Assembly: GCF_003479805.1 (NCBI RefSeq)
Contig: NZ_QUHV01000010.1
Coordinates: 17,245 to 81,244 of the forward strand
Direction of reading: 5' to 3'
Source of the DNA: Collinsella sp. AF08-23
GTDB taxonomy: Bacteria > Actinomycetota > Coriobacteriia > Coriobacteriales > Coriobacteriaceae
DNA: 64,000 nucleotides
The position numbers were made by a program, and so were the translations under genes. The notes beneath the pieces are model-generated. The model saw only the letters and a program-made list of their open reading frames with translations, did not search any database and had not been told where the DNA came from. Below, piece after piece: positions 1 through 7,698 of this stretch (position 1 is the stretch's first letter; each line of letters starts with the position of its first letter).

Positions 1-201
1 GGTTGACCAAGAATCCTCAAGTCAATCAGGACTGGGTGGAAAGACAGTGGGAGTCAATAGGTTATTAGGTACCTAACAATAAGTAGGTGTGAAATACTCG
101 GGAAGACACCTCAATGCTTTTGATCCACCCAAAGCTAAGCATTAGCCTCGGGCGTTGAATAACACCTCCTTCATGTGGGTTGATGAGAGAGATATAAACA
201 T

Positions 202-230
202 AGGGGTCGCGAACACAATTCGCGACCCCT
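202..230. terminator. strong hairpin, probable bidirectional terminator
   Basis: A 12 bp perfect stem (202-213 with 219-230) closes a 5 nt loop. On the plus side it is followed by a moderately T-rich stretch and on the minus side by TATGTTTATAT. It lies about 150 bp past the stop codon of rlmN and could end rlmN transcription, or transcription entering from the left of the window. Confidence 0.6.
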
Positions 231-234
231 ACTT

Positions 235-250
235 CGTTTCATGTGAAACA
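235..250. promoter_or_regulatory. parS-like centromere site (candidate)
   Basis: The 16-mer CGTTTCATGTGAAACA matches the bacterial parS consensus TGTTTCACGTGAAACA at 14 of 16 positions and keeps both GTTTCA/TGAAAC half-sites. ParB binds such sites, which cluster near the chromosome origin. It sits immediately after the hairpin, outside any gene. The central C to T change could weaken binding, and no parA or parB gene is in the window, so this is a candidate only. Confidence 0.45.
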
Positions 251-379
251 CTTCACCCGTGGATTGATGGTCTCCCCTGGGTGGTGCCTCCTGTTCGCCC
301 CATAGGAAGCGCTCTTGGACAGTTCTCCCGGCTGGACCCTTGAGTAACTACCTGGACGACGTCTCCTTGGCAGTGTCCC

Positions 380-1426
380 CTACTGAACGCGGAAGCGGCG
401 CTGCTTGAGCTGGCCGCACGCGGCATCGATATCGCTGCCGCGAGAATTTCGAATAGTCGTCTCGACGCCGTGCATGGTTAAGCGGCGCTGCAGCGTTTCG
501 ACCTTCTCGATGGGAGAAGGACGGAACGGACTGTCGGGAATGTTGTTGAGCTGAATGAGATTGACGTGGCAGAGCGTCCCGGCGCAGAAGTCGATCAAAG
601 CCTGCATCTCGGGATTGGTGTCGTTGATGCCGTCGATCATGGCAAACTCGTACGTTGGGCGGCGGCCGGTCTTCTCAACATAGAGCTGGATGGCCTCGTG
701 GAGCCGGGGAAGCGTGTACTTCTTCACGCCGAGCATGAGCTGGTTGCGTGTTCCCTGGACGGCCGAGTGCAGAGAAATCGCAAGCGTAAACTGTTCGGGA
801 AGCTCAGCGAATCTGCGAATGCCGGGGATAACGCCACAGGTGGAGACGGTGAGATGGCGCGCTCCGATGGCGAGTCCATCGGGATCGTTGAGCGCTCGCA
901 ACGCGTCGATCGTAGCGTCGAAGTTAGCGAAGGGCTCACCTTGACCCATGAAGACAACGCTCGTAACGCGCTCGCCGAAGTCACGGGAGACATGGAGCAC
1001 CTGATCGACCATTTCTTGAGCCGTCAAAGAACGGGAAAGGCCGGCAAGGCCGGTCGCACAAAAGGCGCATCCCATGGCGCAGCCCGCCTGAGAAGAAATG
1101 CAGACGGCCAGCTTGTTTCGATTAGGCATGCCAACGGTCTCGACGGAGACGCCATCGGCAAATTGCAGGAGGTACTTGCGAGAGCCATCCTTGGAGATCT
1201 GTTTAGCAAGCTCAACCGGTACATTGAAGGAAAAGCGCTCTGATAGCTTCTCACGCATTGCCACAGGGAGATTGGTCATCTCATCAAACGAACATACGTT
1301 CTTCTCGTGAATCCATTCGTTCAATTGCTTGGCGCGAAAAGCAGGTTGACCGAGTTCTTTGACCAAATTCTGCAGTTCCTCTAAATCGAGGAGACGTATA
1401 TCGCGTGCACGATCGGTGCGTTCCAT
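380..1426 (-). CDS. rlmN: 23S rRNA (adenine-2503-C2)-methyltransferase RlmN
   Basis: Radical-SAM enzyme that methylates C2 of A2503 in 23S rRNA, and A37 of some tRNAs; cytoplasmic. The 348-residue product is a normal length for the family. It shows the cluster-binding CAMGCAFC motif (CxxxCxxC), followed by GLAGLSR, then VVFMGQGEP, the SAM-contact stretch ISLHS, and RNSRGSDIDAACGQL near the C-terminus, which carries the methyl-carrying cysteine. The ATG at 1426 is chosen because AAAGGCGAC lies just upstream; an in-frame ATG 45 bases further upstream has no such site. It is divergent from ddl with about 170 bp between the two starts. Confidence 0.95.
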   Translation of the reverse strand: MERTDRARDIRLLDLEELQNLVKELGQPAFRAKQLNEWIHEKNVCSFDEMTNLPVAMREKLSERFSFNVPVELAKQISKDGSRKYLLQFADGVSVETVGMPNRNKLAVCISSQAGCAMGCAFCATGLAGLSRSLTAQEMVDQVLHVSRDFGERVTSVVFMGQGEPFANFDATIDALRALNDPDGLAIGARHLTVSTCGVIPGIRRFAELPEQFTLAISLHSAVQGTRNQLMLGVKKYTLPRLHEAIQLYVEKTGRRPTYEFAMIDGINDTNPEMQALIDFCAGTLCHVNLIQLNNIPDSPFRPSPIEKVETLQRRLTMHGVETTIRNSRGSDIDAACGQLKQRRFRVQ

Positions 1427-1596
1427 TTGTCGCCTTTCGGGTGGTGAGATGCTCGTGCGTCTCAAGGGCATATATACCTATACAATAGGGTATTGTTGGG
1501 CATTTGCGATGCAGATGCGCAGCTATTGCGTGAAATGGACACCGCTCCCTCGCCATAACGGGCTTTGAGGGGGATTCGAGCCTGAAAGGTGACATC

Positions 1597-2556
1597 ATGA
1601 GCGACAAGACGCGCCAGGACATGAAGATTGCAGTCCTTGCGGGAGGAATCTCGGATGAGCGCGAGATTTCCCTCGCTTCGGGTGCTCATGTCGTACAGGG
1701 GCTCGAGGAGGCGGGTTATGGAGCGGTGGAGCTGGTTGATCCCGCCGACCCGTCGTTTCTCAACACCATGTCCACGGGGTCGTTCGATGTGGCGTTTATC
1801 GCCCTCCATGGCCGCGGTGGCGAGGATGGCATGACCCAGCACGTGCTGGAATTCATGGGCATCCCTTATACGGCTTCGTCTCCCCTTGCGAGCGGCATCG
1901 CCATGGACAAGGACCTTTCCAAGCTGCTCTATCGCCGCGCCGGCCTGCCCGTCGCGCCGAGTGTGACGTTCGGCCGCGCCGATATGCCTTCGATAGAGGA
2001 GATCATCGAGGTTGTGGGGCCTCAGAGCTTCGTAAAGCCGGTGGTGAACGGCTCGAGCTACGGTATTTCCCTGGTGAAGGACCCCTCGGAGCTTGCCGCT
2101 GCTATTGAGTTCGCATTCGAGCACGGTGAGAAGGTCATGGTGGAGCGTCGGGTCTTTGGTACCGAGTGTTCAGTTGCCGCCGTTGGCGATGGCGACACCC
2201 TTCGCGCTCTGCCCGTGGTGGAGATCCTCATGCCCAAGCAGTCGGAGTTTTACGACCTCGAGGTGAAGTACGCCGACCCCGCCGAAATCCATCGGATTCC
2301 AGCCCAGCTGCCTGAGGATGTCTACGCACAGGTGCAGGATATCGCCTGTCGCGCGCATGAGGCGTTGGGTCTGTACGGTATCTCGCGTACAGACGTAATT
2401 GTCACGGAGGAAGGCCCCGTCATCCTCGAGACTAACAACATTCCCGGCATGACGCCTGAGTCTCTCGTGCCTGATGAGGCACGCCACGCCGGTATCGCGT
2501 TTAGCGATCTGTGTGCCGAACTGGTCGATCTGGCCCTCGAGCGAGCCGGTCGATGA
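1597..2556 (+). CDS. ddl: D-alanine--D-alanine ligase
   Basis: ATP-grasp ligase that makes the D-Ala-D-Ala dipeptide for peptidoglycan; cytoplasmic. The product is 319 residues, typical for Ddl. Visible motifs are EREISLASG near the N-terminus, FIALHGRGGEDG, the ATP-grasp loop KPVVNGSSYGIS, and the C-terminal metal-binding and D-Ala motif LETNNIPGMT. AAAGGTGAC precedes the ATG at 1597; a second ATG at 1621 is possible but lacks a better site. The stop codon overlaps the next gene's start (ATGA), so translational coupling with the DinG-like gene is likely. Good match to the family with no missing key residue noticed. Confidence 0.95.
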   Translation: MSDKTRQDMKIAVLAGGISDEREISLASGAHVVQGLEEAGYGAVELVDPADPSFLNTMSTGSFDVAFIALHGRGGEDGMTQHVLEFMGIPYTASSPLASGIAMDKDLSKLLYRRAGLPVAPSVTFGRADMPSIEEIIEVVGPQSFVKPVVNGSSYGISLVKDPSELAAAIEFAFEHGEKVMVERRVFGTECSVAAVGDGDTLRALPVVEILMPKQSEFYDLEVKYADPAEIHRIPAQLPEDVYAQVQDIACRAHEALGLYGISRTDVIVTEEGPVILETNNIPGMTPESLVPDEARHAGIAFSDLCAELVDLALERAGR

Positions 2557-5480
2557 GCGCCTCCGCCGCGGCATCACCGCTCGCGATGGCTGCGGCGGTG
2601 CTTCCGGGCACTCCGCAGCAGGTTATTGACGCATACGCAACGCTCGCCGCTCGTGCCGAGACGCGTTCGTTTGGCCTGATAGAAGATGACGTGGTGGTGC
2701 TCGATACCGAGACCACGGGGCTATCCCATCGTGAGAACGAGCTGATTGAGATCGCCGCCGCCCGTTTGCGCGGTCGCGAGATCGTCGATCGCTTTGATAC
2801 GTTCGTCAAGCCCTCAGGGCTTATACCAGCCGAGATTACGGAGCTTACGAGTATCACGAATGTCGATGTTGCTCACGCCCCTTCCGCCGAAGGGGCGGTC
2901 GCCGCTCTTACGGAGTTCGTGGGTGGCGCGCCGGTGATTGCCCATAACTCAGCCTTCGACCGAGGGTTCATAGAAGCCGTGAGTGGCGGCTCGGAAGTGT
3001 CGGACATCTGGATTGATTCGCTCGCCCTCTCGCGCATTGCATTGCCGCGTTTGAGTTCACATAAGCTCGCGTCCATGGCCGAGCTGTTTGGGTGTGCGAG
3101 CGTGTCTCATCGTGCGAATGCCGATGTCGAGGCGCTGTGCGGTGTCTGGCGCATCCTGCTTTGCGGGCTTGATGACCTGCCGCTCGGCCTCATGCGCCGT
3201 TTGGCGGATATGCACCCCGATGTACCGTGGAGCTACCGGCCGATCTTTAGCTTCTTGGCCGGCAGCCATCCCGATGCGGTGTTTTCGATGGTAAGTGCCA
3301 GACATGATATTCTGGCCGCCGATTCTTCGTCTGCGGCGGGATCCTCTGCGCGTATCGATGCTGATGAGCTTCCAGGCCTTAATTTGCCCTCGCGCGAAGA
3401 GGTCGAAGCGTGCTTTGAGCCAGACGGGCTCGTCAACCGCATGTACCCTGGTTACGAACCGCGCGTGGAGCAGATGCAGATGGCGGCCGAGGTGCGCGAT
3501 GCCCTGGCGACTTCTTCGCATCGCGTGATCGAAGCTGGTACCGGTGTGGGCAAGTCAATCGCCTATCTCGTGCCCTTCGCTCAGGCGGCAAAACGCAACA
3601 ACATCACGGTTGGCATCGCCACGAAGTCGAATAATCTGGCGGATCAGCTGATGTATCACGAGCTGCCCCGTCTGGCCCGTGAAATCGAGGGCGGTCTGAC
3701 GTATTGTGCCCTCAAGGGCTATGACCACTACCCATGCCTGCGAAAACTTGAGCGCTTGGCGCGCGCCAGCGAGGTCCACACCACGCGCGACCCGGCAGAC
3801 ACGCTCACCGCCATCGCCGTTATCTACGCCTACGCCTGCCAATCGCCCGCTGGCGATCTCGATGGGTTGGGCATTCGCTGGAGGAGTGTGCAAAAGGCAG
3901 ATCTCACCACCTCCTCTCGCGAATGCGCTCGGCGGCTGTGCCCCTTTTACCCCGACAAATGTATGGTCCACGGATCTCGCCGGCGCGCCGCCCGCGCGGA
4001 TGTGGTGGTAACCAACCATTCGCTGCTCTTCCGCAATGTCGCGGCGGACGGAAAGATCCTGCCGCCTATTCGTCATTGGGTGGTTGACGAGGCCCATTCG
4101 ATCGAAGGTGAGGCTCGCAGGCAGTGGGCGGTCACGGTCTCTGCGGACGAGAGCCGATCGATTTTTGAGCGGTTGGGCGGTGCGCGCACCGGTTCGCTGG
4201 GGAGGATCACCCGAGACCTCGCAGCTTCTGACGCCGCCACGTTGTTCATGGGTTTGACCGCCAAGGCCACCTCGAGCACGCAACGTGCATCCCTGGCCAT
4301 GGCCGATCTTTTCGATGCCGTGCGCGATCTCGCGCGATCTGCCCGCTCGGATAGCGGATACGATACCGCCAACATGTGGATTGGCCGCGAGGTGCGGGAA
4401 AGTGCCGCATGGGGTGTGTTCGCCGAGGTCGCGAATACGGCCATCGACGCACTCGATGAGGCATCAAAGAACCTCGCCTCACTCGTTGAGACTGTGGCGG
4501 AGGAAAAGCCGGAGCTTGTCGCAGACGTCGCAGATGGGCAACGCCGTCTCAAGGAGCTGAACGACGGACTCAAGCTGGTGGTGGAAGGCACCAACGACCG
4601 TTATGTCTACTCGTGCCAGGTCAACCGCCGCATCAAGGCGGGTGGGGAGAGCCTAAGCGCCGAGCGCCTTGATATTGGTGAGGCTCTTGCTGAAAATTGG
4701 CTGCCCGAGATGCACACGGCGATATTCGCCTCGGCGACCATGACAGTTTCGGGCAGTTTTGATCACTTCACCCATGCCGTGGGGTTGGATCGCTTGGGAC
4801 GCGAGTCCTTCCAGACTCTACACCTCGATTCGAGCTACGATTTCGAGCGAAATATGGCAGTGGTGGTTGCGGGCGATATCCCCGATCCGCGTAATCGGGC
4901 GGCATACCTCGATGCTTTGGAAAACCTGCTGGTAGACGTACATATGGCAATGGGGGGCTCAACGCTCACTCTCTTTACGAATAGGCGTGACATGGAGGAG
5001 TTGTTCGACCGCGTGTCTCCCCGCCTGTCAAAGGAGGGCCTCGCTCTCGATTGCCAGAAGAAGAACACGTCCGCCAAGATCCTGCGCGATCGATTCCTCT
5101 CCGACGAGACGAGTTCCCTGTTTGCTCTCAAGGCGTTTTGGGAGGGTTTTGACGCCGCCGGTGACACCCTGCGCTGCGTGGTGATTCCCAAGTTGCCGTT
5201 CTCGAGCCCGACGGACCCGCTCTCGTGCGAACGCGGTGTGCGCGAGGATCGCGCATGGGCCCGCTACTCGCTGCCCGAGGCGGTGTTGGAGGTCAAACAG
5301 GCCGCTGGCAGACTGATTCGCACGTCGACCGACGCCGGCGTTTTGGTGTTGGCGGATTCGCGTTTGGTGACCAAGGGGTATGGCAAGAAGTTCCTCTCGT
5401 CTCTGCCCGCCGCGTACCAGCGTATCGAAAGCCCACAGGTAGGTCGCTATCTTGAGCTTTGGCGTGCCAGCCACCGGTAG
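2553..5480 (+). CDS. DnaQ-like exonuclease fused to DinG-family helicase
   Basis: Two-part nucleic-acid enzyme of 975 residues. The N-terminal ~40-200 is a DEDD 3'-5' exonuclease domain (VVLDTETTGL, then HNSAFDRGF and RANADVEAL). From ~310 onward it is a DinG/XPD-type superfamily 2 helicase: Walker A EAGTGVGKS (~326), a cysteine-containing region (~388-468) that may hold the iron-sulfur cluster, VVDEAHS (~512), and C-terminal FWEGFDAAGD and QAAGRLIRT. The same fusion is widespread in Gram-positive bacteria and probably acts in DNA repair or in resolving structured DNA; the substrate here is inferred. The start overlaps the ddl stop (ATGA). It converges on the WYL regulator with 21 bp between stops. 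Confidence 0.9.
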   Translation: MSASAAASPLAMAAAVLPGTPQQVIDAYATLAARAETRSFGLIEDDVVVLDTETTGLSHRENELIEIAAARLRGREIVDRFDTFVKPSGLIPAEITELTSITNVDVAHAPSAEGAVAALTEFVGGAPVIAHNSAFDRGFIEAVSGGSEVSDIWIDSLALSRIALPRLSSHKLASMAELFGCASVSHRANADVEALCGVWRILLCGLDDLPLGLMRRLADMHPDVPWSYRPIFSFLAGSHPDAVFSMVSARHDILAADSSSAAGSSARIDADELPGLNLPSREEVEACFEPDGLVNRMYPGYEPRVEQMQMAAEVRDALATSSHRVIEAGTGVGKSIAYLVPFAQAAKRNNITVGIATKSNNLADQLMYHELPRLAREIEGGLTYCALKGYDHYPCLRKLERLARASEVHTTRDPADTLTAIAVIYAYACQSPAGDLDGLGIRWRSVQKADLTTSSRECARRLCPFYPDKCMVHGSRRRAARADVVVTNHSLLFRNVAADGKILPPIRHWVVDEAHSIEGEARRQWAVTVSADESRSIFERLGGARTGSLGRITRDLAASDAATLFMGLTAKATSSTQRASLAMADLFDAVRDLARSARSDSGYDTANMWIGREVRESAAWGVFAEVANTAIDALDEASKNLASLVETVAEEKPELVADVADGQRRLKELNDGLKLVVEGTNDRYVYSCQVNRRIKAGGESLSAERLDIGEALAENWLPEMHTAIFASATMTVSGSFDHFTHAVGLDRLGRESFQTLHLDSSYDFERNMAVVVAGDIPDPRNRAAYLDALENLLVDVHMAMGGSTLTLFTNRRDMEELFDRVSPRLSKEGLALDCQKKNTSAKILRDRFLSDETSSLFALKAFWEGFDAAGDTLRCVVIPKLPFSSPTDPLSCERGVREDRAWARYSLPEAVLEVKQAAGRLIRTSTDAGVLVLADSRLVTKGYGKKFLSSLPAAYQRIESPQVGRYLELWRASHR

Positions 5481-5501
5481 TTTGGTCGCCGCGCCCCGTG
5501 T

Positions 5502-6422
5502 CTATCGTGCGTAGGTGATGAGAGCAGCTCTGAGCTCATCCGGCGCCTCGATGATGAGCTCTCCACCGGCAGCGAGCACCTGGTCGAAGAGCCATGGCGT
5601 TGAGGTATAACTCACGTTCGCCTCGACCGTGCCATCGTCGTTGCGCTTCGCGCTATCGCGGTCGATACCCGCCCATGTGGACGCGTCGAATGCCTCCTGG
5701 GTGCTCCACCGCATCTTGGCGGTGTTTCCATGCTTTTGCAGGCTTTCCGCGGCGGAGAGGCGGACAAAGGGATGGTCGATTACGGAATCCTCGGTCAACT
5801 CGACTGAATCGATGCGATCGAGCCGGTAGCTGCGCTGCCCACCCTTCACGACATTCCACGCCACGAGGTATGCGGCATCACCCGCGACCTCGATGTACCC
5901 GGGGTCGATGATTCGTTCGCACGGGGCATCTTCGGATGCGGCGCGATACTTCATGCGCAGACGCACCCCATAGGCGATTGCCTCGGCGACGGCGGGATAG
6001 AATCCGCCGAAGAGGGCATCGCCGGAGAGGAGGCGCTTGCCTGTGGCCTCATGCGTGATGGGGGCGAGTGCCGCCGCGATTCGTTCCCGCACGCGGTTGT
6101 CGAGGTTGCAGCGTTCAAGCGCCTGGTTGAGCGCAAGTGCCTCGGGAGCGGTGAGGCGAACGGGTTCTATTGCTCCGGCGTTACCCATGAGGGAGACGCG
6201 ATCTTCGTCCCGCACGATGGCGATGCGCGCACCCGTGCGTTCGTCGGCGATTGACTGGAGCAGTTCAAAAACGCGCTCGAACTGGGATGAACTGATGCCG
6301 AACTTGCGGCAAAAATCCGTGACGCGTATATGGCCTCCTGTCGATGCGGTGAGGGAAGTGAGAAGAATTAAGCACAGATTCGTCATCTCGTCCCTACCCA
6401 GGGGCTTATCATTGCTGTTCAT
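5502..6422 (-). CDS. WYL-domain transcriptional regulator (PafC-like)
   Basis: A 306-residue protein with an N-terminal helix-turn-helix-like segment (residues ~15-75), a central WYL-type region (~150-220, including YLVAWNVVKGGQRSYRLDRI) and a C-terminal WYL-extension-like part. WYL proteins are ligand-sensing transcription factors; the PafB/PafC pair controls the mycolicin-independent DNA-damage response in mycobacteria. It overlaps the upstream WYL gene by 14 nt, so the two are one transcript and may form a heterodimer. The first ATG (6422) is used; an ATG at 6386 is an alternative. Next to a DinG-type helicase a role in DNA damage is plausible but inferred. Confidence 0.8.
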   Translation of the reverse strand: MNSNDKPLGRDEMTNLCLILLTSLTASTGGHIRVTDFCRKFGISSSQFERVFELLQSIADERTGARIAIVRDEDRVSLMGNAGAIEPVRLTAPEALALNQALERCNLDNRVRERIAAALAPITHEATGKRLLSGDALFGGFYPAVAEAIAYGVRLRMKYRAASEDAPCERIIDPGYIEVAGDAAYLVAWNVVKGGQRSYRLDRIDSVELTEDSVIDHPFVRLSAAESLQKHGNTAKMRWSTQEAFDASTWAGIDRDSAKRNDDGTVEANVSYTSTPWLFDQVLAAGGELIIEAPDELRAALITYAR

Positions 6423-7458
6423 GCGCCATTACCGCCTTTTGTTTTATAAGGTTCACGCAGTCGACGAGCACCTTGGGTCCACGAACGGAAAGGCCGATAT
6501 GAGCGTGCTCGAGGGCAAATCGCGCTGCGGCATCAACGTCCCGTACGTCGACGGACCATTGCGTCGACCCGTCCTCCTCATCGCGTGTCTCTCCCCTGCC
6601 TTTGGTGATGAGTTCGATCTCGTGAGCGCCCACGCCGGGCGAAAAGGAGAATTCCGCCAAGACGGGGTTGCATGCGGAGAAGTCAAAGGGGAGGAATTGA
6701 GAGCCGGTGATGTCGAACTCGGAGGGAATCGCGTAGGGCCTGCTCGATTCCGGTGAGCTTTTCGCGGAGACAACGCGGTCGGTTCTAAAGGTGCGCAGCC
6801 CGTTTGCCCCATGGTCGCGTCCGACAAGATATACGTAGCTCCCCCGTTCAAAAGATCCGTAGAGGTCGACGGTGTGGATGTTCTCGTTTCCGCGTGCATC
6901 GCGATAGGTAAACGACGCCGGCCTTCTGCGCGAAAAAGCGTTCCACAAGTTGGTGAGATCGCGCTTGATGTTCAGCGGCTGCGTGCTGGAGCCCTCCGGG
7001 GAGATGCCCGCGGTTTCACACAGTTTGGTGCGGGCCATTTGGAGGGGCCAACGCGCTGGATCATCGGCGTGAAGTGCAAATATCTGGTCGATTGCCGCAA
7101 CTGCCTCCTCCGCATCGTACGGCGAGAGCGCGGCAGTGTCGGCATGCGTGGAAGTTCGGTCTATCTCCCAGCTCCGCTGCTCGTTTTTGGCGTTGTGGGA
7201 GTCGGACGCCTCTCGAATATGGACGCCGAGAGAGGCCAAAGATTCGCGATCGCGGGCAAACGCCTTGATGCGCGATTCGCGAGATGGACTGGTGTAGCCG
7301 ATCTCGGGGTCGTTGATGATGTGCTCAGTGGTGAGGGGTTCTTGTGCCACGCTGAGGGAGAACGTGAGGTTGAGCATGCGCCGCGCGATGTCTTCGGACT
7401 TCGTCCACGCACGCGGTTTCACCTCGTCATGTGCGGCATTCGAAGTTCCGTTCTGCAT
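6409..7458 (-). CDS. WYL-domain transcriptional regulator (PafB-like)
   Basis: A 349-residue protein starting at the ATG at 7458, chosen because GGGAGGG sits six bases upstream; an in-frame GTG at 7479 lacks such a site. The N-terminal ~25-120 carries a winged-helix-like region, and the centre (~165-245) has the WYL signature area, with SFTYRDARGNENI and GSYVYLVGRDHGANGLRTFRTDRV split over two strands. The C-terminal WCX-like part ends in VKVLVDCVNLIKQ-type helices. It is the first gene of the pair and shares 14 nt with the next. It is divergent from the M28-like gene across about 240 bp that may hold promoters for both. The ligand is unknown. Confidence 0.78.
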   Translation of the reverse strand: MQNGTSNAAHDEVKPRAWTKSEDIARRMLNLTFSLSVAQEPLTTEHIINDPEIGYTSPSRESRIKAFARDRESLASLGVHIREASDSHNAKNEQRSWEIDRTSTHADTAALSPYDAEEAVAAIDQIFALHADDPARWPLQMARTKLCETAGISPEGSSTQPLNIKRDLTNLWNAFSRRRPASFTYRDARGNENIHTVDLYGSFERGSYVYLVGRDHGANGLRTFRTDRVVSAKSSPESSRPYAIPSEFDITGSQFLPFDFSACNPVLAEFSFSPGVGAHEIELITKGRGETRDEEDGSTQWSVDVRDVDAAARFALEHAHIGLSVRGPKVLVDCVNLIKQKAVMAHEQQ

Positions 7459-7698
7459 GCGCACCCTCCCGTTTCCCACTTGGTCAACACCTGCTCGTTG
7501 GTTACCTCATTCTAGTGTAAGGAGGTGGGGTGTTCTGCTCATGTTCGCCGTGTGTTAATGGGGAATTGCGACTGCAGGAACCATATTGAGGGGTTGAAAT
7601 TCTGCAGGTAAAGCATAAGTAAGGGTATACTTGCGACTATACATGCGCATCGTGAATTCGATGCGTTTGCACATAAGCGAGTTCGATGTGGAGCCCAC

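Larger units (their letters stand above)
1..379. other. intergenic region with no supported gene
   Basis: No coding sequence here has a credible start or family signature. The region holds a strong hairpin (202-230) and a parS-like 16-mer (235-250), annotated separately. The one open frame of any length (155-343) has no ribosome binding site and runs through the hairpin. The left edge is truncated by the window, so the upstream neighbour is unknown. Confidence 0.6.

Noticed and set aside
155..343. 62-codon frame near the left edge
   Set aside because: No ribosome binding site, no family resemblance, and it runs through a strong hairpin and the parS-like site.
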